From: Pseudomonadota bacterium
GTDB taxonomy: Bacteria > Pseudomonadota > Gammaproteobacteria > Burkholderiales > Burkholderiaceae_C
Reading direction: 5' to 3'
NCBI GenBank assembly: GCA_021848345.1
Contig: JAJZUV010000002.1
Span: 248,001-312,000, forward strand
DNA: 64,000 nucleotides
The notes under the pieces were generated by a model, which saw nothing but the letters and a program-made list of their open reading frames with translations, had not been told where the DNA came from and made no database searches. This document shows positions 43,229 through 51,065 of the stretch, piece after piece (the stretch's first letter is position 1; every line of letters starts with the position of its first letter). The position numbers were made by a program, and so were the translations under genes.

Positions 43229-44104
43229 TCAGCGGCTGATGTCCATGCCGAACCACTTGTCGGAGATCGCCGCCAGCTTGCCGTCCTTGCGCAGGGCTTC
43301 CAGCGCCGCGTCGACGTGCGCCTGCAGTTGCGGGTGGCCCAGGCGCATCGCGATGCCCGAGTACTGCTTGGAGAAGGGCTTCCCGGCGGCGACCACGCGG
43401 CCGTCGGTGTGCTTGAGCAGGTAGGCCGACTCCAGGCGATCGTTGATGATGGCGTCCACGCGACCGATCTCCAGGTCCTGCAGCGCCGTGTTGATTCCCG
43501 AGTAGGTCTGGATGCGCACCTTGGGCGCGTTCTTCTTCAGCCAGGCCTCGTAATCGGTGCCCAGCCCCACGCCCACCACGCGGCCGGCCAGGCTGGCGAT
43601 GCTCGCGTAGCGGGTCTGGTCGTTCTTGCGCACCAGGATCTGTGCCCCCGAGACCGTGTAGGGCTTGCTGAACAGGTACTTCTTCTCGCGATCGGGCGTG
43701 ATGGTGACCTGGTTGATCACCACGTCGAAGCGGCCGGAGTCCAGCCCGGCGAGCATGCCCGACCAGGGCGTGGGCACGAATTTGGCGCTCAGGCCCATCT
43801 GCGCCGCCAGGGCCTTGGCCAATTCCACCTCGAAACCGGTGAGGTCGCCGTGCTTGTCCACGTAGTTGAACGGGGGGTAGGTGCCTTCCAGGCCGACCAG
43901 CAGTTCCTTGCGGGCCTGGATGCGCTTCCACAGACCGGCAGGGTCGGCGAAGGCCGGCAGGCTCGTCAGCCCCGCCAGCCCGAGCGCGCCGAGGGTCGCC
44001 GCGCCCAGCAGCGTGCGGCGTGCCGGCAGCGCCGGGGCTTGCGCCCGCGGCGCGGCCTCGGCGGCGACATCGATGGCGATGCGAGTTTTCCGGGAATTCT
44101 TCAT
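43229..44104 (-). CDS. Amino acid ABC transporter substrate-binding protein (cystine-type)
   Basis: This protein of about 291 residues has a long basic leader before its signal core (RRTLLGAATLGALGLAGLTSLPAFA), then the SBP_bac_3 domain: LLVGLEGTYPPFNYVDKHGDLTGFEVELA, GRFDVVINQVTITPDR and VGVGLGTDYEAWL. These match TcyJ/FliY-type cystine binding proteins. The ATG at 44104 is preferred because GGAG lies 8 bases upstream; an ATG at 44128 is also possible. The context of a C-S lyase gene upstream supports a sulfur amino acid as ligand. Confidence 0.9.
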   Translation of the reverse strand: MKNSRKTRIAIDVAAEAAPRAQAPALPARRTLLGAATLGALGLAGLTSLPAFADPAGLWKRIQARKELLVGLEGTYPPFNYVDKHGDLTGFEVELAKALAAQMGLSAKFVPTPWSGMLAGLDSGRFDVVINQVTITPDREKKYLFSKPYTVSGAQILVRKNDQTRYASIASLAGRVVGVGLGTDYEAWLKKNAPKVRIQTYSGINTALQDLEIGRVDAIINDRLESAYLLKHTDGRVVAAGKPFSKQYSGIAMRLGHPQLQAHVDAALEALRKDGKLAAISDKWFGMDISR

Positions 44105-44135
44105 GTTGGTGCTCCGTGGTTCGTTCATGCTCGAC

Positions 44136-45353
44136 TCAAGGATTCCCGGCCAGCCTGGAAAATCCTTCGGCGAGGTCTTGCTTCAAATCCTCGACATCCT
44201 CCAGGCCGATATACAGACGCAAGGTCGGACCGCTTTGGTTCCACGCCATCGCGGTGCGCACGAGATCGTGGTCGATCGGGGTTACCAGGCTTTCGAAACC
44301 GCCCCAGGAATATCCCATGCCGAATAGCGAAAGTCCGTCGAGCATTCCCGCGAGACCTTGTCGGGAAACGGGCTGGAGGACGACCGAGAACAGGCCGCTG
44401 GCGCCATGATAGTCGCGTTTCCAATAGACATGCCCGGGGCTTTGCTCAAGCGCCGGATGCAGCACGGTCTGCACCTCGGGCCTGGACCGCAGCCAATGCG
44501 CCAGTTCCAGCGCGCGCCTGCCGGACTCGCGGATGCGCAAATCCAGGGTGCGGAATCCCCGCAGCGCCAGGAATACGTCCTCGGGGCCGGCGATGCACCC
44601 CAGCATGCGATGGGTCTTTATAAGTCGAGGCCAATATTCCGGGTTGGCGCTGGCCACCCCCAGCAGGAGGTCCGAGGCGCCGCCCAGGTATTTGGTCCCG
44701 GCTTCGATGGAAATATCCACACCGGCCGCATGCGCATCGAATAACAGCGGAGTCGACCAGGTGTTGTCCATGAGCACGCATGCGCCGCGTTCGTGCGCGA
44801 TTCGCGCCAGGCCGGGAACATCCTGGATTTCCATCGTGAGCGAGCCTGGAGATTCGAGGTAGACCCCCACGGTGTTTTCCCGGAAATAATCCCGGAAGGA
44901 TTCCCCGGGATCCGGGGGAAAGTACGTTACCGCGACGCCGAATCGCTGCAGAAGCCCGTCGCAGAGCTCGCGCACGGGGCCGTAGACCGTATCGGACACC
45001 AGCAGGTGTTCGCCCGAGCCGGCCACGCTCAGCAGCGCGGTGGTGATGGCGGCCAGTCCCGAGCCGCACAGGATGGTGCCCGCGGCCCCCGCCAACTCCG
45101 ACCAGGCATCCTCCAGCGCCCGCATGCTCGGGTTGCCCTTGCGTCCATAGGTGAATTCGGCCCGGCCGTGGACCAGGTCGTCCATGGTGTCGAACAGCAC
45201 CGTGGAGCCTCGATAGATCGGCGGGTTGACGAAGCCGTGGAAGGACTTGCTCCGCGCGGCGTGGGTGAGGAAGGTCTGCGCCGGGCCGCGGCGGGCCTGG
45301 GGGGCCGGAGCCTCGGGAGGCAGGTGCAGGTGCGCGTCGGGGGTGTTGAGCAT
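44136..45353 (-). CDS. metC: PLP-dependent C-S lyase (cystathionine beta-lyase type)
   Basis: This 405-residue Cys/Met-metabolism PLP enzyme has the cofactor lysine Lys221 in SIEAGTKYLGGASD, the SGLAAITTALLS phosphate-binding region and YGRKGNPSMRALE. Near the end GMGYSWGGFESLV is a beta-lyase marker. The reaction is cystathionine to homocysteine, pyruvate and ammonia; many such enzymes also break down cysteine or cystine. Being the first gene of an operon with a cystine-type importer and an Lrp regulator, it may act mainly in cystine breakdown. Confidence 0.9.
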   Translation of the reverse strand: MLNTPDAHLHLPPEAPAPQARRGPAQTFLTHAARSKSFHGFVNPPIYRGSTVLFDTMDDLVHGRAEFTYGRKGNPSMRALEDAWSELAGAAGTILCGSGLAAITTALLSVAGSGEHLLVSDTVYGPVRELCDGLLQRFGVAVTYFPPDPGESFRDYFRENTVGVYLESPGSLTMEIQDVPGLARIAHERGACVLMDNTWSTPLLFDAHAAGVDISIEAGTKYLGGASDLLLGVASANPEYWPRLIKTHRMLGCIAGPEDVFLALRGFRTLDLRIRESGRRALELAHWLRSRPEVQTVLHPALEQSPGHVYWKRDYHGASGLFSVVLQPVSRQGLAGMLDGLSLFGMGYSWGGFESLVTPIDHDLVRTAMAWNQSGPTLRLYIGLEDVEDLKQDLAEGFSRLAGNP

Positions 45354-45750
45354 GGCGGATCTCGCAAGTGAGGTGTCTTGCGGAAATTTTGCTTGGAGGA
45401 GGCCGGCATCTTTTGTCGAGTTTCGACATCGCCCGCGATCGAGTCGAAAAAACTTTGCGAAGATGAGTCAAGCATGGAGAAATTTTTGCGAACAGGTCGC
45501 CGCGGTGCCGCCCCAGGCCTCCACACGAGCCGGGCGCGCGCGGCTCGTGGTACACTCGCGCCGATAGATTCGCACAAGACCGTTCGTCCAAGGTCTCGTC
45601 TGCAGCCCCGCCGGCCTTCCCAGGGCCCAGTTTCGCGAGCGGCTCGCTTCAGCCCCAACCCCCGCTGATAGTTCTTGAGTGTTTCTGTCTCCGTATGCCA
45701 AGGTGGCTTGCGGAGTGCGTTTGTCCATCTTTCATTTTCAAGGAAACACC
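45354..45750. other. Divergent control region, C-S lyase operon / cspA
   Basis: These 397 bases hold no gene. The left part is AT-rich for this genome and contains the inverted repeats described separately, plus TTGACT on the minus strand (plus-strand 45466-45471). The right part contains TACACT at 45551-45556 and then about 190 bases before the cspA ATG, which would form a long leader like those of cold-shock mRNAs. The AAGGAA ribosome-binding site ends 5 bases before the ATG. Confidence 0.5.
45415..45449. promoter_or_regulatory. Candidate operator of the C-S lyase/transporter operon
   Basis: Three related half-sites occur: GTCGA (45415-45419), TTTCGAC (45421-45427) and GTCGAAA (45443-45449). 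The first two form a small inverted repeat with a 3-base gap. The last two form a 7-bp inverted repeat with a 15-base spacer, a centre-to-centre distance of 22 bases or two helical turns. They lie upstream of the minus-strand operon that encodes an Lrp-type regulator. Confidence 0.45.
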
Positions 45751-45963
45751 ATGGCTATTCAGACCGGTATCGTGAAGTGGTTCAACGACGGCAAGGGCTT
45801 CGGCTTCATCGCCCCGAACGACGGCGGCAAGGACCTGTTCGCGCACCACAGCGAAATCCGCAATGACGGCGGCTTCCGCACGCTGGCCGAAGGCGCGAGC
45901 GTGCAGTTCGAGGTCAAGGACGGCCCCAAGGGCCCGCAGGCGACGAACATCCGCGCGATCTGA
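45751..45963 (+). CDS. cspA: Cold-shock protein CspA
   Basis: This 70-residue single OB-fold protein has the RNA-binding motifs [14 protein letters not shown] (RNP1) and DLFAHHSEI (RNP2-like). It binds single-stranded RNA and acts as an RNA chaperone. The RNP2 segment reads LFAHH instead of the common VFVHF/VFAHY. A strong AAGGAA precedes the ATG. Confidence 0.97.
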   Translation: MAIQTGIVKWFNDGKGFGFIAPNDGGKDLFAHHSEIRNDGGFRTLAEGASVQFEVKDGPKGPQATNIRAI

Positions 45964-45993
45964 TCGCCCCAGGGCTGGGCCATGCCCAGCCTA

Positions 45994-46042
45994 CCCCCCG
46001 AGGGGGTCAAGTACCCTTGGGGCGGCCCGGCGGTTACTTGAG
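45994..46042. repeat. REP-like element, copy 1
   Basis: A 49-base GC-rich element containing CCCCCCGAGGGGG and the inverted pair TCAAGTA / TACTTGA around a core with CCCTTGGGG and GGCGGCCC. An identical copy lies 81 bases downstream, and a diverged one at 55359-55407. It sits just after cspA. Confidence 0.85.
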
Positions 46043-46074
46043 TTCGCCCCCAGGGCCGGGCTGCGCCCGACCCG

Positions 46075-46123
46075 CCCCCCGAGGGGGTCAAGTACCCTTG
46101 GGGCGGCCCGGCGGTTACTTGAG
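46075..46123. repeat. REP-like element, copy 2
   Basis: Identical over all 49 bases to the copy at 45994-46042. The 30 bases before each copy are also related, so an 81-base unit appears to have been duplicated in tandem. Confidence 0.85.
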
Positions 46124-46139
46124 ATCGACCACCGTCGCC

Positions 46140-46161
46140 GTCCCGCCGTTCGCGGCGGGAC
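46140..46161. terminator. TTCG-tetraloop hairpin
   Basis: A 9-bp perfect stem GTCCCGCCG / CGGCGGGAC closed by a TTCG loop, 4 bases before the main terminator. It may slow RNA polymerase or shield the cspA mRNA 3' end. Confidence 0.5.
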
Positions 46162-46165
46162 GATG

Positions 46166-46197
46166 AAAAAGGCCTCGCATCGCTGCGAGGCCTTTTT
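46166..46197. terminator. Bidirectional rho-independent terminator
   Basis: The arms AAAAAGGCCTCGCA and TGCGAGGCCTTTTT enclose the loop TCGC, with seven T on the plus side and five A (T on the other strand) on the minus side. It ends cspA transcription and, on the other strand, the small exported-protein cluster. Confidence 0.93.
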
Positions 46198-46218
46198 TTG
46201 TGCGCGCGCCGAGGTTGC

Positions 46219-46539
46219 TCAGGGGTGGCGGTCGGCGAACACCGCGGCGTGGAACACCTGCGCGCGAGCCTGCAGCGCCAGCTCGATGGCGCGCTGACGA
46301 TGCCCCCCGAAGCCGTCGTCGCCGTTGCGCGCCGCGCGCAATTGCGCGATCTGCGCGTCGATGGCGCGCATCGCGGCGATCAGATGGGGGTGCCCGTCCA
46401 GCGGCGATCGGGGGCGCGCGACGACCACCGGCGGACGTTGCGCCGGCGGCACCTGCACGCAGCCTCCCAGGCCCGCCGCCGCGGCCAGCAGCAGCCACGG
46501 CGCCGCGCGTCGGCGCCAGGATCGAGCGCGCTCAGTCAC
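46219..46539 (-). CDS. Small putative lipoprotein, HPHL-GGHR family (paralogue B)
   Basis: This 106-residue protein starts with a basic leader and a lipoprotein signal ending AAGLGGC (lipobox LGGC, Cys near residue 26), followed by a Pro-rich linker. Its domain, from GHPHLIAAMRAIDAQIAQLRAA to FGGHRQRAIELALQARAQV and FADRHP, closely matches the neighbouring 95-residue protein. I do not recognise a characterised family. The GTG start at 46539 overlaps the stop of the paralogous gene by 8 bases. Last gene of the cluster, before the bidirectional terminator. Confidence 0.75.
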   Translation of the reverse strand: MTERARSWRRRAAPWLLLAAAAGLGGCVQVPPAQRPPVVVARPRSPLDGHPHLIAAMRAIDAQIAQLRAARNGDDGFGGHRQRAIELALQARAQVFHAAVFADRHP

Positions 46540-46819
46540 GGTGGTGGTCCGCGAAGCGCGCGGACTCGTGGATCTCCCTGCGCGCCTGCTCCAGCAGGCG
46601 CAGAGCGCGGTCGCGATGGCCGCCGAAGGCGGCCGGTCCGTTGCTGGCCGCGCGCAATTGCATGATCGCCTGGTAGGCCTCGCGATCCGCGGCGACCAGG
46701 TGCGGGTGATCGTCGAAGTCGGCATGGGCGATGCCCGCGGCAAGGGCCAGGCCCAGTGCGATCGCGGCGGCTGCGGTGCGGCGCAGGCCGCGGGAGGTGG
46801 GATTCGAAGGCTTGCTCAT
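46532..46819 (-). CDS. Small exported protein, HPHL-GGHR family (paralogue A)
   Basis: This 95-residue protein has a Sec signal (about residues 1-33, ending IAHA) and a mature helical domain of about 60 residues with HPHLVAADREAYQAIMQLR, AFGGHRDRALRLLEQARREI and FADHHRD. It shares the HPHL, QLRAA, FGGHR-RA and FAD-H motifs with the overlapping downstream lipoprotein, so the two genes arose by duplication. The function is unknown; the histidines could bind metal. Confidence 0.78.
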   Translation of the reverse strand: MSKPSNPTSRGLRRTAAAAIALGLALAAGIAHADFDDHPHLVAADREAYQAIMQLRAASNGPAAFGGHRDRALRLLEQARREIHESARFADHHRD

Positions 46820-46912
46820 GGTGCGGTGGTGGGTGACCAGAAAAGGGAAGTCGGCGTCACGATGCGCAGGTGCGCGGGCATTGACGGGGCATGGGCTGGC
46901 CGCGGCGTGGAC

Positions 46913-47062
46913 TCATCTGTCGTCGTCGCGGTGATGCCAGCCGCCGTGGTAGCCGTAATAGCCGGGCCCGGGCACCAGCACGTAGCAGCCGCCGAGGCTG
47001 AGCAGCAGCGCGACGGCCAGCAGGGTGCCGAGCACGCGCCGCGCGCGACGTGGCGTGTTCAT
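46913..47062 (-). CDS. 49-residue Tyr/His/Gly-rich lipoprotein
   Basis: This is a very short gene. The protein begins MNTPRRARRVLG and has a hydrophobic core ending LLLSLGGC (Cys26, a good lipobox). The mature part of only 24 residues reads CYVLVPGPGYYGYHGG, then WHHRDDDR. The ATG at 47062 overlaps the upstream gene stop by four bases (ATGA), which argues that it is translated. The mature tail is aromatic and His/Asp-rich, like small YXXGYHGG-type envelope lipoproteins common in proteobacteria. The function is unknown. Confidence 0.68.
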   Translation of the reverse strand: MNTPRRARRVLGTLLAVALLLSLGGCYVLVPGPGYYGYHGGWHHRDDDR

Positions 47063-47400
47063 CGCCCCACCTGTCGGCTGATGGCGTTTTCCTGCTGGTT
47101 CAGGCCAGCCTGCTGCGCCTTGGTGATGTAGCCGCCGTTGGTGTGCGCCATGGCCCGCTGTTCCAGGCGCGTGTCACGCACCTGGGTGTGCAGATTGCGC
47201 GCCTGCGCGCCCGTGATCTCGCCTTCGTGGCGTTCGTTGCGGATACGCGCGTTCAGGTGCTGGGTACGGTCGAGCACCTGGTCGCGCCGGGGATGCGCAC
47301 GCTCCCAGCGGGTGGCGGCATGGGCGGCACTCAGCGGGGCCAGCGCGCCCAAGGCGAGCGCGCAGAGCAACGCGGGGACGGGGAGGAGGGGTCGGTTCAT
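47059..47400 (-). CDS. Small exported protein of unknown function
   Basis: This 113-residue protein has a Sec signal (residues 1-28, ending AAHA). The mature part is a charged helical domain rich in Arg, Gln, Asn and His: RTQHLNARIRNERHEGEITGAQARNL and HTQVRDTRLEQRAMAH, ending QENAISRQVGR. The pattern of EITGAQA and YITKAQQ looks like an internal repeat of a helix-turn unit. The ATG at 47400 is chosen because GGAG lies 8 bases upstream and a clean signal follows; the frame is open further upstream. First gene of the four-gene exported cluster. Confidence 0.78.
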   Translation of the reverse strand: MNRPLLPVPALLCALALGALAPLSAAHAATRWERAHPRRDQVLDRTQHLNARIRNERHEGEITGAQARNLHTQVRDTRLEQRAMAHTNGGYITKAQQAGLNQQENAISRQVGR

Positions 47401-47510
47401 GGAAAGACTCCGCAAAGTGGGCGATCGGAACGATCTGCATGCATTGCGGGCCATAACGCGATGCGCGCGCGCATTCGCGACAGTCAACCCCGGGAAATTG
47501 CAAGGAAGTG

Positions 47511-49319
47511 TTACGAATCCGGCTCGACCTTGCGCTGGCGTCGTCGCGGCGCCGGCGCTTGTTCCCCGCGGCGCAGGCGGTAGGCGAACTGGGCGCGGGT
47601 CAGTCCGAGCTCGCGTGCCGCGGCCGCGACGTTTCCCCCGTGCAATTGCAGGGTTTCGCGCAGCAGACGCTGCTCGATGCGGTGCAGGGGATGGGGCTGC
47701 CCGTCCAGCGCGTCGGCCACGGCGTCGCGCAGCCGGCGCGCCGGGGGCCCTTCGCGATGCAGGCTTCCGTCGGTGCCCACGGAGAGAAGAAGCTCGTCGG
47801 GCAGTTGCTCGCGACGGAACATGTGGGGCACGTCGATGGCCGTGCCGTCGTCGCAGGAAATCACACCGCGTTCGATGAGGTTCTGCAACTCGCGGATGTT
47901 GCCCGGGAAGGCATAGTGCATCATCGCCCGCATCGCGCGTTGGGTGAAGCCCTTGGGCGAGCGCGCGTGCCGGCGCGACTCGACCCGCAGGAAATGGTCC
48001 ATCAGCAGCGGCACGTCCTCGCGGCGCTCGCGCAACGGCGGCAGGTGAATGGGATAGACGTTGAGACGGTAGTACAGGTCCTCGCGAAAGCGTCCGGCGC
48101 GCACCTCTTCATGCAGGTCCACGTTCGTGGCGGCCACCACGCGCACGTCCACGCGCAGCGTGCGCGAACCGCCCACGCGTTCGACTTCTCCTTCCTGCAA
48201 GGCGCGCAGCAGCTTGCCCTGGCTGGTCAGACTCAGGGTGGCGATCTCGTCCAGGAACAAGGTTCCGCCGTCGGCGCGCTCGAAGCGCCCGGCACGAGAG
48301 CTCGTGGCGCCGGTGAAGGCGCCGCGCTCCACGCCGAACAGTTCGGACTCGAGCAGGGTTTCCGGGATCGCCGCGCAGTTGACGGCCACGAAGGGGGCGC
48401 TCGCGCGAGGCCCCGTCGCATGCAACTGCCGGGCGAAGGCCTCCTTGCCCACCCCCGACTCCCCGGTGAACAGCACGGTGGCGCGCGTTTGCGCCACGCG
48501 TGCGAGCTGGTGGCAGGCGGAATGGAAGGACGACGATGCGCCCACCAGCTCGCCGGGCGTTCGCGTCGCCCGCGCTTCGTTGGGTGCCAAAGGTCCGGGG
48601 GCGGCTCGCGTGCGCGGCGCGGGGCTGTGAAAACCCTGGGCGTGCAGGTGATGCAAGTCCTCGCTCACGTCGCCCCAGGCCGCCGCGTGGCGCCCGATCA
48701 CGCGGCAGGCCGCCGCGCCGGTGGCGCGGCACTCGACTTCGCGGAAGACCACCAGCTGGCCCAGCAGCGTGGTGACATAGCCGATGGCATAGCCGATCTG
48801 GTTCCAGCAGGCGCATTCGGTGCCCACGCCATAGGCGGCCAGGTGTTCGTCCGCCTCCACCGAGTGCTCCCAGCGGAACTCCCCTTCGTAGGTTCCGCGC
48901 AGCTTGTCGAAGTCCACGGCCAGCGGCGTGACCTTGACCACGCCTTCCAGCGCATGCAGCCGGGTTCCGGCGAGGAACACCGACAGCAGCTCCCCGTCGG
49001 GCCAGCGGCTGCGCACCAGCTCGGCGTCGCGCGCGCCGGAAAGGTATCCGGTGCGGGTGAGCAGGCCGCGCGCCTTGTCGACGCCGAGGGTGTCGATGAG
49101 TTCGCGGCGCAGATGTCCGAACGCCGCGCCATGCAGCAGCACCATGCGCTGGTTCTGCAGCCAGATGCGTCCGTCGCCCGGGGAAAAGAACAGGGATTCC
49201 GTCAGGTCGCCGAGCGTCGGGGGATGCGCGGGGTCGTCCTGCGCCGTGTCGCCCCGGCGCAGCAGGCCGCCGCTGGTGCGCGAGGCCTCGGCCAAAGAAA
49301 TCCTCGGGGATCGGGCCAT
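47511..49319 (-). CDS. Sigma-54-dependent activator, XylR/DmpR (AreR-like) type
   Basis: This 602-residue activator has an XylR-type N-terminal sensor region, including a V4R domain (about 140-210, with [11 protein letters not shown] and [18 protein letters not shown]). An AAA+ domain follows with Walker A GESGVGK (286-292), the sigma-54 contact loop GAFTGA (333-338) and [11 protein letters not shown] Fis-type HTH closes the protein ([24 protein letters not shown], about 557-580). In DmpR and XylR the sensor domain binds aromatic compounds. It is divergent from an aldehyde dehydrogenase gene that has a near-perfect -24/-12 promoter, so that operon is its likely target. Confidence 0.94.
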   Translation of the reverse strand: MARSPRISLAEASRTSGGLLRRGDTAQDDPAHPPTLGDLTESLFFSPGDGRIWLQNQRMVLLHGAAFGHLRRELIDTLGVDKARGLLTRTGYLSGARDAELVRSRWPDGELLSVFLAGTRLHALEGVVKVTPLAVDFDKLRGTYEGEFRWEHSVEADEHLAAYGVGTECACWNQIGYAIGYVTTLLGQLVVFREVECRATGAAACRVIGRHAAAWGDVSEDLHHLHAQGFHSPAPRTRAAPGPLAPNEARATRTPGELVGASSSFHSACHQLARVAQTRATVLFTGESGVGKEAFARQLHATGPRASAPFVAVNCAAIPETLLESELFGVERGAFTGATSSRAGRFERADGGTLFLDEIATLSLTSQGKLLRALQEGEVERVGGSRTLRVDVRVVAATNVDLHEEVRAGRFREDLYYRLNVYPIHLPPLRERREDVPLLMDHFLRVESRRHARSPKGFTQRAMRAMMHYAFPGNIRELQNLIERGVISCDDGTAIDVPHMFRREQLPDELLLSVGTDGSLHREGPPARRLRDAVADALDGQPHPLHRIEQRLLRETLQLHGGNVAAAARELGLTRAQFAYRLRRGEQAPAPRRRQRKVEPDS

Positions 49320-49359
49320 CGGGGTTTGCTCAATGGAGAAATCAGGGGAAGCGATCCGC

Positions 49360-49387
49360 GGAATTGTTGATCACATAGTGAATTTCC
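49360..49387. promoter_or_regulatory. Candidate upstream activating sequence
   Basis: A 28-base imperfect inverted repeat starts GGAATTGTTGATCA and ends TGAATTTCC, with a central TGATCA palindrome. It is AT-rich in a GC-rich region and centred about 130 bases upstream of the -24/-12 promoter, a usual distance for XylR/DmpR-type binding. Confidence 0.4.
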
Positions 49388-49498
49388 GGGGCACTCGGAA
49401 ACCCCATGCTGCGCTGCGGCGACATGCTGCGATCCATGTGGCCTGCCCGGCGCCGCGCTTCGCGCGAAAGCCCTTGCGCAACGCAGCAAGAGTGACTC

Positions 49499-49514
49499 TG
49501 GCACGGCCTTTGCG
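49499..49514 (+). promoter_or_regulatory. Sigma-54 (-24/-12) promoter
   Basis: TGGCACG (49499-49505), four bases, then TTGCG (49510-49514) matches the sigma-54 consensus TGGCACG-N4-TTGCW except for the last base. It lies 46 bases before the aldehyde dehydrogenase ATG and downstream of the divergent sigma-54 activator gene. Confidence 0.88.
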
Positions 49515-49560
49515 CCTGCGACGGCGAGGGCGCGGATGCGCGCCGCAACCTGGAGCATCG

Positions 49561-51024
49561 ATGAACGACACCACCTTCCTGCAGCATTCCCTCTGGGCGC
49601 ACAGCGTGTTCAGCGGCGGATGGCGCGCCGCGTCGACCAGCGCCTGCGTGATCGAGCCCGCGACGGGAGCCGAACTCACCCGCGTGGGTCTGGCGGTCGC
49701 GCACGACGTGGCCGGGGCTGCCCGTGCCGCGCGCGCGGCGCAGCCCGCGTGGCGCGACATGGCGCCGCGCGAGCGCGCCACGATATTCCTGCGCGCCGCC
49801 GACATCCTGCAAAGCCATTTCGACGAACTCGCCCGCTACGTCACGCGGGAGACCGGGGGCATCCTGCCCAAGGGCCAGCATGAGCTGCGGGAGGCGATCG
49901 CCTTCTGCCGCATCGCCGCCAGCCTGCCCATGCAGGCGCAAGGCCAGGTGCTTCCCAGCGTGCCCGGGCGACTGAGCCTGGCGCAGCGCGTGCCGCTGGG
50001 GGTGGTGGGCGTCATCTCGCCCTTCAACTTTCCGCTGATCCTGACCCTGCGCGTGGTCGCACCGGCGTTGGCCATGGGCAACGCGGTGGTGATCAAGCCC
50101 GACCCCCGCACGCCCGTCAGCGGCGGCTACCTGCTGGCGCGCCTGTTCGAGCTCGCGGGCCTGCCGGAGGGCGTGTTGCACGTGCTGCCCGGCGGCGCCG
50201 AGGTCGGCGAGGCGCTGGTCGTCGACCCCGCGGTGGCGCTGATCTCCTTCACCGGTTCGGCCGCCGTGGGGCGGCGCATCGGCGAGCTGGCCGGGCGCCA
50301 CCTGAAGAAGCTCTCCCTCGAACTGGGCGGGTCCAATTCGCTGATCGTGCTGGATGACGCCGACCCGGATGTGGCCTCCAGCAACATCGCCTGGGGGGCC
50401 TGGCTGCACCAGGGGCAGATCTGCATGGCCTCCAACCGTGTGCTGGTACATGCCTCGCTGATGGACGCGGTGGCTCAGCGCCTGGTGGCCAAGGCCACGC
50501 ATCTGCCGGTGGGCGACGGCGCCGCGGGCCAGGTCGCGCTGGGTCCGCTGATCGACAAGCGCCAGCTCGAGCGCGTGCACGCGAGCGTGCAAGCCAGCGT
50601 GGCGGCCGGGGCCAGGCTGCTGGCCGGTGGCGGCCACGACGGCCTGTTCTACCAGCCCACGGTACTCGGTGGCGTCGGCCCGGGAATGCCCGGCTACGAC
50701 GAGGAGACCTTCGGTCCGGTGGTCAACCTGATTGCCTTCGACAGCGACGAGCAGGCCGTGCGCATCGCCAACGACAGTCGCGGCGGGCTGGCCGCCGCGG
50801 TGATCTCGCCGTCCGTCGGGCGGGCCATGCGCCTGGCGCGCCAGCTCGAGGCCGGCATGGTTCACGTGAACGACCAGACGGTCAACGACGATGCCGTCAA
50901 CCCCTTCGGCGGCCCCGGCGTGGCCGGCAACGGCGCCAGCCATGGCGGCCCAGCCGACTGGGAGGTGTTCACCACGTGGAAGTGGTTCACGGTGAAGGAG
51001 TCGGCCACGCCGTACCCCTTCTGA
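49561..51024 (+). CDS. Aromatic aldehyde dehydrogenase (benzaldehyde dehydrogenase-like)
   Basis: This 487-residue NAD(P)-dependent aldehyde dehydrogenase has catalytic Glu254 (SLELGGSNSL) and Cys288 (GQICMASNR), the GVISPFNFPLILTLR substrate/cofactor stretch, and SFTGSAAVGRRIGEL. The sequence around GQICMA and the C-terminal ATPYPF resemble XylC/AreC-type benzaldehyde and vanillin dehydrogenases. First gene of a sigma-54 operon with an alcohol dehydrogenase and an esterase, so it probably turns an aromatic aldehyde into the acid. Confidence 0.9.
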   Translation: MNDTTFLQHSLWAHSVFSGGWRAASTSACVIEPATGAELTRVGLAVAHDVAGAARAARAAQPAWRDMAPRERATIFLRAADILQSHFDELARYVTRETGGILPKGQHELREAIAFCRIAASLPMQAQGQVLPSVPGRLSLAQRVPLGVVGVISPFNFPLILTLRVVAPALAMGNAVVIKPDPRTPVSGGYLLARLFELAGLPEGVLHVLPGGAEVGEALVVDPAVALISFTGSAAVGRRIGELAGRHLKKLSLELGGSNSLIVLDDADPDVASSNIAWGAWLHQGQICMASNRVLVHASLMDAVAQRLVAKATHLPVGDGAAGQVALGPLIDKRQLERVHASVQASVAAGARLLAGGGHDGLFYQPTVLGGVGPGMPGYDEETFGPVVNLIAFDSDEQAVRIANDSRGGLAAAVISPSVGRAMRLARQLEAGMVHVNDQTVNDDAVNPFGGPGVAGNGASHGGPADWEVFTTWKWFTVKESATPYPF

Positions 51025-51065
51025 ACATCCCTCGACGAAAACACGTCATCAACCAGGAGACCAAC

